Shown here piece by piece: positions 1-4,788 of a stretch of 6,811 nt of DNA. This DNA comes from Thermoplasmatota archaeon. Lineage in GTDB: Archaea > Thermoplasmatota > E2 > JACPAO01 > JAHFTW01. Each line of letters starts with the position of its first letter. Position 1 is the first letter of the stretch. A program made the position numbers and the translations under genes. The notes below the pieces were generated by a model. That model ran no database searches, was not told the DNA's origin, and saw only the letters and a list, made by a program, of their open reading frames with translations. Where the stretch lies: the NCBI GenBank assembly GCA_028289805.1, contig JANQNI010000015.1:1-6811 (forward strand), read 5' to 3'.

Positions 1-2
1 TC

Positions 3-38
3 ACCCGGACGGACCTGATTCGGACCTACGCCAGCTGA
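3..38 (+). CDS. possible 3' end of an upstream gene
   Basis: One forward frame enters from the left edge and reads TRTDLIRTYAS before a TGA at 36-38. It is followed by a strong hairpin (52-73) and a pyrimidine tract (129-151), the arrangement expected after a gene end. Eleven codons are too few to identify a family. Another forward frame stays open from base 2 to about 201, but its arginine/proline-rich translation looks like a GC-rich artefact. This is a tentative call. Confidence 0.2.
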   Translation, partial: TRTDLIRTYAS

Positions 39-51
39 ATCGCCCTGCCGC

Positions 52-73
52 GCCGCGGGCACGTTCCCGCGGC
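52..73 (+). terminator. perfect 8-bp hairpin, possible terminator
   Basis: GCCGCGGG (52-59), a six-base loop CACGTT, then CCCGCGGC (66-73) form a perfect all-GC stem. It lies shortly after the possible upstream stop codon and about 55 bases before a T-containing pyrimidine tract. Archaeal termination depends mainly on U-rich tracts, so the hairpin may protect the 3' end of a transcript rather than terminate it. The strand assignment assumes a forward upstream gene. Confidence 0.3.
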
Positions 74-128
74 TCCAGGCGCGCTCTGGTCGCACCGGAC
101 CCACGCACCCGGTTCCATGGCGCGCCGG

Positions 129-151
129 CTCCTTCCCTCCTTTTTCTTCCC
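129..151 (+). terminator. pyrimidine tract, candidate archaeal terminator
   Basis: There are 23 uninterrupted pyrimidines here, including TTTTTCTT at 141-148, in an otherwise GC-rich gap. Archaeal RNA polymerase terminates at U-rich stretches, so this could end an upstream transcript. Its first 11 bases, CTCCTTCCCTC (129-139), recur in the tract after korB (4658-4668), which supports a shared role. Confidence 0.35.
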
Positions 152-175
152 GCGACGGTTCGTCGTGCCGACGAC

Positions 176-197
176 AATCCTTTAGGGCGAACGCCCT
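176..197 (+). promoter_or_regulatory. candidate promoter with inverted repeat before the secreted-protein gene
   Basis: TTTA at 181-184 lies about 26-29 bases before the ATG at 210, where a TATA element would sit if the transcript were leaderless. No Shine-Dalgarno precedes that ATG, which agrees with leaderless initiation. It merges into a perfect inverted repeat, AGGGCG-AA-CGCCCT (184-197), between the presumed TATA element and the start. Such a position suits a repressor site. A second small hairpin (GTCGT-GCCG-ACGAC, 162-175) lies just upstream. The TATA match is weak. Confidence 0.3.
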
Positions 198-209
198 GCT
201 GATGGATTG

Positions 210-1742
210 ATGTGGTGTGCGCGTCCGGCCAAGGCCGGCCTCTGCTTCCTGCTGCTGCTCCTTGCAGCCCCCGCCTCCGTGGCCGTCGACGCCGCCGAGG
301 ACGCGGACGGGCAGGCCAACGACTGCCAGGCCAACTCCGACTTCAAGTGCTGCGGGGACATCCTGCTGGACTTCCTCAACCCCGGCCTGAAGGCCAAGGG
401 CGACGGCAAGGTGCACGCTCAGGGGCAGCTCTTCGCCCAGTTCCAGGCCATCGGTGCCGGCGCCGAGGACATCGCCACCTTCGGCTTCAGCTTCAGCCCC
501 GTGGGGCAGGAACTGGACGAGGGAAGCGTGTGCGGCCAGGAGCCGTGGGCGCCGTCGGGTCCGTACATCATCAACTACCGCGCTGACACCGACCCCAGCG
601 ACGGCTTCTTCATCAACCTCCAGACGACCCTCGTCCCCGACGGGGAGTACGTGGCCGCCGTGCACGCCTACGACGCCGGCGACACCGAGATCGCCCGCGC
701 CTGGACCCTCGCCGTGGTGGACAACTGCGACGACGGCACCCCCGCCGACGACCGCTGCGACGACGAACCGTACCCCACGGCCGAGCACCAGGCCCACGAC
801 CTGACGGAGCCGTGGCCCATCATGCTCCCCGGCGACGGCGCCCTCGACCCCGCAAAGAACGCCGCCCCCGCCGACGCCACGCTGACGCTGGAGTTCCCCG
901 AGCCCCTCTCCGAACTGCGCGTCTTCATCAACGGCGAGCTGGTGCACGAGAAGGGCGGCGCGGTGCAGAACATGGCCTCGTTCGACGGCCGCGTCTGGGA
1001 CGACGACCTGCTGCCCGGCTACGGCCCCTACGGCAGCGGCTCCACCGTCGCCCCCGAGTGCAGCCAGCAGCCGCCCCAGGAATGCCAGACCCTCGGCGAG
1101 GCGTGGTCCCTCTCCGGTCGTACCATCCTCGACTCCGACGTGGTGCGCGTGGAGGCCGTCGACCTGGCCGGCAACCTCGCGCAGAAGGAGATCCACATCG
1201 GCAGCGCCGGCGGCGGCGCCATCACGCTCGACGTGCCGCGCCTCCAGATCGCCGTCGACGAGCAGTCCAAGACCGTCGCCGCCGGCGAGGCCGCCGTCTT
1301 CCGCTTCCAGATGCGCAACCTGGGCGGCACCACCGGCCACCCCTTCACCGACTACGACGACCCCGTCGTGCGCGACACCCTGGAGGCCGCCCCCGGCACC
1401 TGGGACGTCTCCTGGCGGCCCCACCAGGCCATCAACCCCGGCGAGGACCAGGAGCAGGAGCTGACCATCCGCCCCGACACCGACGTGCCCCCCGGCATCT
1501 ATCAGGTCAACGGCACCATCAGCTGGCGCGAGGGCCAGGAGCAGAAGGACCGCACCTGGGAACTGCAGCTCAACGTGGGCGGCGTCGCCGACGACGGCAA
1601 CAGCACGGTGCCCCAGGGCGAGGCGGAGCCGGACGCGGGCGAGGACAGCCCCGGCCCCGGCGCCGTCGGGCTGCTGGCCGCCGTGGGCGCCGCCGTGGCT
1701 GCGGCGCGCCGCAGGGGCGGTGGGGGCGGCCGGAGCGGCTGA
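210..1742 (+). CDS. secreted acidic beta-rich surface protein with PGF-CTERM-like tail
   Basis: This encodes a 510-residue exported protein of unknown function. I chose the ATG at 210 over the adjacent TTG at 207. Residues 1-10 form a short basic head and 11-26 a leucine-rich core, followed by likely signal peptidase sites in SVAVDAAED. The mature part is acidic and rich in beta strands. Residues about 395-468 resemble the Ig-like NEW3/CARDB type of stalk domain, with an extended pattern ending in IYQVNGTISW. Eight mature cysteines (39, 47, 48, 108, 173, 183, 284, 292) could form four disulfides. The segment DNCDDGTPADDRCDDEP (171-187) resembles a calcium-binding Asp/Cys loop. An acidic linker leads to PGPG (481-484), a short hydrophobic stretch and RRR (500-502), the layout of archaeosortase substrates, though the family motif is usually PGF. 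Signal and sorting tail are seen; surface anchoring is inferred; no enzymatic motif is visible. Confidence 0.85.
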   Translation: MWCARPAKAGLCFLLLLLAAPASVAVDAAEDADGQANDCQANSDFKCCGDILLDFLNPGLKAKGDGKVHAQGQLFAQFQAIGAGAEDIATFGFSFSPVGQELDEGSVCGQEPWAPSGPYIINYRADTDPSDGFFINLQTTLVPDGEYVAAVHAYDAGDTEIARAWTLAVVDNCDDGTPADDRCDDEPYPTAEHQAHDLTEPWPIMLPGDGALDPAKNAAPADATLTLEFPEPLSELRVFINGELVHEKGGAVQNMASFDGRVWDDDLLPGYGPYGSGSTVAPECSQQPPQECQTLGEAWSLSGRTILDSDVVRVEAVDLAGNLAQKEIHIGSAGGGAITLDVPRLQIAVDEQSKTVAAGEAAVFRFQMRNLGGTTGHPFTDYDDPVVRDTLEAAPGTWDVSWRPHQAINPGEDQEQELTIRPDTDVPPGIYQVNGTISWREGQEQKDRTWELQLNVGGVADDGNSTVPQGEAEPDAGEDSPGPGAVGLLAAVGAAVAAARRRGGGGGRSG

Positions 1743-1755
1743 ACCCCGTCGCCAG

Positions 1756-1789
1756 CCGAACCCGGACGCGTCCGGGCGAACCGGTTCGG
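1756..1789 (+). terminator. nested palindromes after the secreted-protein gene
   Basis: CCCGGACGCGTCCGGG (1761-1776) is a perfect 16-bp palindrome. It abuts a second perfect palindrome, CGAACCGGTTCG (1777-1788). In addition CCGAACC (1756-1762) is complementary to GGTTCGG (1783-1789), so the RNA could fold as two small hairpins or as one larger stem enclosing the first palindrome. The block starts 14 bases after the stop codon, so 3'-end formation or protection is likely. A DNA-binding site for regulating the downstream operon is the alternative. There is no T tract until CTCCTTTCCT (1847-1856). Confidence 0.4.
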
Positions 1790-1862
1790 GTCCGCCTCGT
1801 CCACGGTCGTCCGCGGCGGGCCGACGTCGACCGAAAAACGCGCGGGCTCCTTTCCTGAACGC

Positions 1863-1870
1863 TTTAATAA
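1863..1870 (+). promoter_or_regulatory. TATA box of the korA-korB operon
   Basis: TTTAATAA stands out as the only A/T-rich octamer in this gap and matches the archaeal TATA consensus. Usual spacing would put the transcript start near 1890-1895, giving a 5' leader of about 20-25 bases that contains the korA ribosome binding site. The start point is inferred from spacing only. Confidence 0.6.
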
Positions 1871-1902
1871 CGGGCGGGGGTGGACGGCGACAGGCCCGTG
1901 TC

Positions 1903-1907
1903 GAGGG
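1903..1907 (+). promoter_or_regulatory. ribosome binding site of korA
   Basis: GAGGG lies seven bases before the ATG at 1915. Together with the TATA box upstream it favours this start over the in-frame codon at 1720, which would place the start inside the previous gene and upstream of the promoter. Confidence 0.5.
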
Positions 1908-1914
1908 CGGGCCC

Positions 1915-3675
1915 ATGAGGTGCAAGCCTATTCCGAGCTTCACGTTCCGCGTCGCCGGCGAGTCAGGTGAGGGTGTCATTTCCGCGGGTGAGATCGCCAC
2001 GCTCGCCATCAGTGACATCGGGTTCAACGTCTTCACGTTCGAGTCGTATCCCGCCGAAATCAAGGGTGGGCATTGCTGGTACCAGGTCCGGGCCAGCAAC
2101 GAGGAGGTCCTCTCGGCCGGCAGTGCCGTGGACGTCCTGTGCGCCTTCAACCAGGAGGGCATCGACAAGCACCTGGGGACCGTCCGGCCCGGCGGCGTCC
2201 TGATCTACGACCCCGGCCAGGTGAAGGAGGTCCCGGAGAAGCCGGACCTGACTGTCTACGAGATCGACTTCGACCGCCTGGTCAAGGAGAAGGTCGGCTC
2301 CCCCAAGAGCAAGAACGTCTTCGCCGTCGCCTGCTTCGCGGCCCTGTACGACCTGCCCGCCGACTCCCTGAAGAAGACGGTGCGCAAGAAGTTCAAGGGC
2401 AAGAACCCGAAGATCCTGGACAAGAACGACGAGGCCGTCGACGCCGCCTACGCGTACATCGCATCCATCCCCCGCCAGCACGAGGACACCCTCCAGGTGC
2501 AGGGGGAGGACGACGACCGCGTGCTGATCAACGGCAACGACGCCATCGCCCTCGGCGCCCTCGTCTCCGGCGTGGAGTTCTTCGCCGGCTACCCCATCAC
2601 GCCCGCCAGCAGCATCCTGGAGGCGCTGGCCCAGGAGATGCCCAAGTTCGGCAACACCATCATCCAGGCGGAGGACGAGATCGCCGCCATCAGCATGTGC
2701 GTGGGCGCCTCCTACGCTGGCAAGAAGGCCATGACCGCCACCAGCGGCCCCGGCCTGAGCCTGATGCAGGAGATGTTCGGCCACGCCAGCACCCTCGAAC
2801 TGCCCCTCGTGGTCGTCGACGCCATGCGCGGCGGCCCCAGCACCGGCCTGCCCACCAAGCCGGAGCAGTCCGACCTCAACCAGATGGTCTACGGCTCCCA
2901 CGGTGAGGCCAGCCGCATCGTCATCGCCCCCGCCGGCGTGCGCGACTGCTTCTTCCAGACCATCTGGGCCTTCAACCTCGCCGAACGCTACCAGGTGCCC
3001 GTCGTGCTCGCCACGGACCACGCCCTGGCCAATCGCCGCGAGAACCTGGTCCTGCCCAGCCTGGGCGAGACGCCCGTCGAGTCCCGCCTGTTTGCCTCCG
3101 AGGAGGACCGGGCGGAGGACTACAAGCGCTACAAGTTCACCGATACCGGCGTCAGCCCCCAGGCCATCCCCGGCATGAAGGGCGGCATGCACGTCGCCGA
3201 GGGGTTGGAGCACAACGAGAAGGGCGACCCCACGTACACGGGCGAGAACCACACCGCCATGATGGCCAAGCGCATGGGCAAGATCGCCGACGCGTGGAAG
3301 TACCCCATGGCGCTGGAGGCGTTCGGCGACGAGAACCCCGACGTCCTCGTGGTCACCTGGGGCTCCTCCAAGGGTCCCGTCAAGGAGGCCGTCCAGCACA
3401 TGGTCTCCGAGGGCAAGAGCGTCGGCTACCTGGTGCCCAAGATCCTCAACCCGCTGCCCCGCGAGGGCTTCCTCGACAAGATCGCCGCCGCCAAGGAGGT
3501 CGTCGTCGTCGAGATGAACTACACCGGTCAGCTGGAGGGCCTGCTGCGCAAGGAGCACGCCCGCGACTACCACCGCCTCAACAAGGTCCACGGCACCCCC
3601 GTCTCCTGGTTGGAGGTGCTGGAGAAGCTGGAAGAGATCGAGGCTGGCGTCCCCAAGAAGGAGGTGCACGCATGA
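1915..3675 (+). CDS. korA: 2-oxoacid:ferredoxin oxidoreductase, fused gamma-alpha subunit
   Basis: With KorB this cytoplasmic enzyme oxidatively decarboxylates a 2-oxoacid (2-oxoglutarate, pyruvate or related) to the acyl-CoA, reducing ferredoxin. The 586-residue protein has the length of fused gamma-alpha subunits known from Halobacterium, Sulfolobus and some bacteria. Residues about 9-185 are the gamma domain, with GESGEG (15-20) and a conserved YPAEIKGG stretch. The alpha domain begins near 200. It carries the substrate-site motif YPITP (226-230), SGPG LSLMQE, and R305-GGPSTGLPT (305-314). Residues about 476-570 form the C-terminal transketolase-like domain (DVLVVTWGSS onward). The start at 1915 leaves a compact N-terminus directly before the gamma domain; codons from 1720 to 1914 read as GC-rich nonsense. 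The gene has its own TATA box and leads the operon. Its stop overlaps an ATG (ATGA, 3672-3675). No ferredoxin-like delta subunit is nearby, as is normal for the two-subunit class. Family is firm; the substrate cannot be fixed by eye. Confidence 0.94.
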   Translation: MRCKPIPSFTFRVAGESGEGVISAGEIATLAISDIGFNVFTFESYPAEIKGGHCWYQVRASNEEVLSAGSAVDVLCAFNQEGIDKHLGTVRPGGVLIYDPGQVKEVPEKPDLTVYEIDFDRLVKEKVGSPKSKNVFAVACFAALYDLPADSLKKTVRKKFKGKNPKILDKNDEAVDAAYAYIASIPRQHEDTLQVQGEDDDRVLINGNDAIALGALVSGVEFFAGYPITPASSILEALAQEMPKFGNTIIQAEDEIAAISMCVGASYAGKKAMTATSGPGLSLMQEMFGHASTLELPLVVVDAMRGGPSTGLPTKPEQSDLNQMVYGSHGEASRIVIAPAGVRDCFFQTIWAFNLAERYQVPVVLATDHALANRRENLVLPSLGETPVESRLFASEEDRAEDYKRYKFTDTGVSPQAIPGMKGGMHVAEGLEHNEKGDPTYTGENHTAMMAKRMGKIADAWKYPMALEAFGDENPDVLVVTWGSSKGPVKEAVQHMVSEGKSVGYLVPKILNPLPREGFLDKIAAAKEVVVVEMNYTGQLEGLLRKEHARDYHRLNKVHGTPVSWLEVLEKLEEIEAGVPKKEVHA

Positions 3676-3676
3676 G
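3660..3676 (+). repeat. direct repeat copy 1 at the korA end
   Basis: GGAGGTGCACGCATGAG occurs here and, identically, at 3725-3741, 65 bases later. This copy encodes the last residues EVHA and stop of KorA. It also contains a perfect Shine-Dalgarno and an ATG overlapping the stop. Confidence 0.9.
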
Positions 3677-3737
3677 TCGCGCAGCGACGATTGCGTGCCT
3701 CCCCGGTGCGGCCCCCGCCGCGACGGAGGTGCACGCA
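3660..3737 (+). promoter_or_regulatory. intercistronic RNA region with two alternative pairings over the SD copies
   Basis: The segment TGCGTGCCTCC (3692-3702) is the reverse complement of GGAG-(GT)-GCACGCA apart from a two-base bulge. It can therefore pair (7 + 4 bp) either backward with copy 1 (3660-3672) or forward with copy 2 (3725-3737). The forward pairing would bury the korB Shine-Dalgarno and the A of its start codon. A small hairpin GTCGC-GCA-GCGAC (3676-3688) and a 6-bp end-to-end match GTCGCG (3676-3681) / CGCGAC (3719-3724) also lie inside. The complementarity is seen directly; a role in tuning KorB translation is inferred. Confidence 0.35.
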
Positions 3738-3740
3738 TGA
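3672..3740 (+). CDS. 22-codon frame linking korA and korB, possible coupling peptide
   Basis: An ATG overlapping the korA stop (ATGA, 3672-3675) opens a frame reading MSRAATIACLPGAAPAATEVHA. Its TGA overlaps the korB start in the same way (ATGA, 3737-3740). GGAGGTG lies five bases before its ATG, at 3660-3666. The peptide ends in EVHA, exactly like KorA, because both ends lie in the 17-bp repeat, and it begins MSRAAT where KorB begins MSEATT. It could be a translated leader that carries ribosomes from korA to korB and melts the structure over the korB ribosome binding site. It could equally be a by-product of a duplication with no function of its own. No homology is recognised. Confidence 0.3.
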   Translation: MSRAATIACLPGAAPAATEVHA

Positions 3741-3741
3741 G
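3725..3741 (+). repeat. direct repeat copy 2 carrying the korB SD and start
   Basis: This is identical over 17 bases to 3660-3676. GGAGGTG (3725-3731), five bases before the ATG at 3737, is a perfect match to the archaeal anti-Shine-Dalgarno and fixes the korB start. Sequence flanking the two copies is only weakly alike, so a duplication would have to be old. Confidence 0.9.
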
Positions 3742-4624
3742 CGAGGCCACCACGACCCCCGCCCTGAAGCCCAAGGACTACAAGGGCCGCCTGCCCCCCG
3801 TCTGGTGCCCCGGCTGCGGCGACTTCGGCGTGCTCGCCGCCATGCAGCGCGCCCTGGCCGAGTTGGCCATTGCCCCCGAGGACACCGTGTTCATCAGCGG
3901 CATCGGCTGCAGCAGCCGCTTCCCGCACTTCATGAACGCCTACGGCTTCCACTCCTGCCACGGCCGCGCCCTGCCCGTCGCGGTGGGCGCCAAGCTGGCC
4001 CAGCCGGAGCGCACCGTCATCACCGTCGGTGGCGACGGCGACGGCATGGCCATCGGTGGCGGCCACTTCCTGCACGCCGCCCGCCGCAACCCCGACATCA
4101 CGTACGTGATGATGGACAACGAGATCTACGGCCTCACCAAGGGGCAGGCCAGTCCCACCTCGGAGCTGGGCCTCAAGACCAAGTCCACGCCGTTTAGCAA
4201 CGAGGAGACCAGCAGCGACACGCCCCTGAACCCCCTGGCCCTGGCCATCATGGCCGGTGCCACGTTCGTCGCGCGCGGCTACTCGGGCAAGATGAAGGAG
4301 CTCGTGGAGTTGACGAAGCAGGCCATCGAGCACGAGGGCTACGCCTTCCTCCAGGTCATCAGCCCCTGCGTCACGTTCCACGACATCTACGAGCGCGCCC
4401 GCGCGCAGCAGAAGGAACTGGTGCCGGAGCACGACCCCAGCGACAAGGTCGCCGCCATCACGGCGGCCATGGGCGAGCCGTTCATCACCGGCGTCTTCTA
4501 CCAGGAGCAGCGCACCACGCTGGAGGGGGCGCAGGCGAACCTGGTCAAGAGCGCCGAGGCGGGGCTCGACCGGGGCATGGCGGCCACGGCGGCGGCCATC
4601 CGCGCCGAGGCCGGGCTGCAGTAG
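3737..4624 (+). CDS. korB: 2-oxoacid:ferredoxin oxidoreductase, beta subunit
   Basis: This is the thiamine diphosphate- and [4Fe-4S]-binding partner of KorA: it holds the cofactor that attacks the 2-oxoacid and the cluster that passes electrons to ferredoxin. The 295-residue length is normal for the family. Cluster cysteines are visible at C24 and C27 (WCPGCGD), C58 (GIGCSSR) and C211 (ISPCVTFHD), matching the spacing known for the Sulfolobus enzyme. The thiamine diphosphate/metal motif is GGDGDG (98-103), ending at DNEIYGLTKGQ (127-137). The start at ATG 3737 is set by a perfect GGAGGTG five bases upstream; extending to the GTG at 3695 would add a GC-rich tail lacking a binding site. It is the second operon gene, separated from korA by 61 bases that hold a small overlapping frame. 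Whether the complex prefers 2-oxoglutarate or pyruvate is undecided, so the name denotes the family type. Confidence 0.95.
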   Translation: MSEATTTPALKPKDYKGRLPPVWCPGCGDFGVLAAMQRALAELAIAPEDTVFISGIGCSSRFPHFMNAYGFHSCHGRALPVAVGAKLAQPERTVITVGGDGDGMAIGGGHFLHAARRNPDITYVMMDNEIYGLTKGQASPTSELGLKTKSTPFSNEETSSDTPLNPLALAIMAGATFVARGYSGKMKELVELTKQAIEHEGYAFLQVISPCVTFHDIYERARAQQKELVPEHDPSDKVAAITAAMGEPFITGVFYQEQRTTLEGAQANLVKSAEAGLDRGMAATAAAIRAEAGLQ

Positions 4625-4641
4625 GTCCACGGCCGACCGCG

Positions 4642-4682
4642 TTCTCCTTCCTTCCTCCTCCTTCCCTCGTTCTTTTCCCCTC
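4642..4682 (+). terminator. pyrimidine-rich tract ending the korA-korB transcript
   Basis: Eighteen bases after the korB stop come 27 uninterrupted pyrimidines (4642-4668), one G, then 13 more including TTCTTTT (4670-4676). No strong hairpin precedes it. This suits archaeal U-tract termination. It shares CTCCTTCCCTC with the tract at 129-151. The rest of the gap to 4750 shows nothing else I can name. Confidence 0.5.
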
Positions 4683-4753
4683 GCTCCGCGCCTCTCGGCC
4701 GCCGGTCTCCGGTTCCTGCGTTTTCGTCGCTCGGGCCCGTCCCGGGGAAGTCG

Positions 4754-4772
4754 CAAACGTTTTGTCAAACGT
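4754..4772 (+). promoter_or_regulatory. candidate promoter/operator of the lipoprotein gene
   Basis: This is the most A/T-rich stretch before the lipoprotein gene. CAAACGT occurs at 4754-4760 and again at 4766-4772, 12 bases apart, and AAACGTTT (4755-4762) is a perfect palindrome. GTTTTGT (4759-4765) lies 24-30 bases before the ATG at 4789, the distance expected of a TATA element for a leaderless message, though it is a poor TATA match. A metal-responsive or other regulator could bind the repeats; that is inference. Confidence 0.3.
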
Positions 4773-4788
4773 CGAACGATGGCCGGTG

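Noticed and set aside
1..61. tRNA-like stretch on the minus strand (GGTCCGAATC resembles a T-loop)
   Set aside because: The flanking bases do not form the five-pair T stem, and no acceptor stem or anticodon arm could be built.
202..210. Two-codon frame ATG-GAT-TGA whose stop overlaps the start of the secreted-protein gene
   Set aside because: It has no ribosome binding site and would be upstream of the transcript start if the message is leaderless. It is most likely chance.
812..1858. 348-codon forward frame overlapping the secreted-protein gene
   Set aside because: Its translation is almost all Arg, Pro, Gly and Ala, typical of out-of-frame reading in GC-rich DNA. The overlapping frame has a signal peptide and a sorting tail.
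1720..1914. 65-codon N-terminal extension of KorA
   Set aside because: It would overlap the previous gene and run through the palindromes and TATA box. Its Arg/Gly/Pro-rich translation is not part of the gamma domain.
1963..3774. 603-codon open frame on the minus strand opposite korA
   Set aside because: It is the antisense shadow of korA. High GC removes stop codons, and the translation is a Leu/Val/Gly/Asp-rich sequence with no motif, whereas korA is a clear family member.
3578..4768. 396-codon minus-strand frame opposite korB
   Set aside because: It covers the complement of korB, which has conserved cluster cysteines and cofactor motifs; the antisense translation shows nothing recognisable.
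4762..4788. TTG start adding nine residues to the lipoprotein
   Set aside because: The added residues would place charged and bulky residues ahead of an already complete lipoprotein signal, and the codon lies inside the promoter-like repeat.
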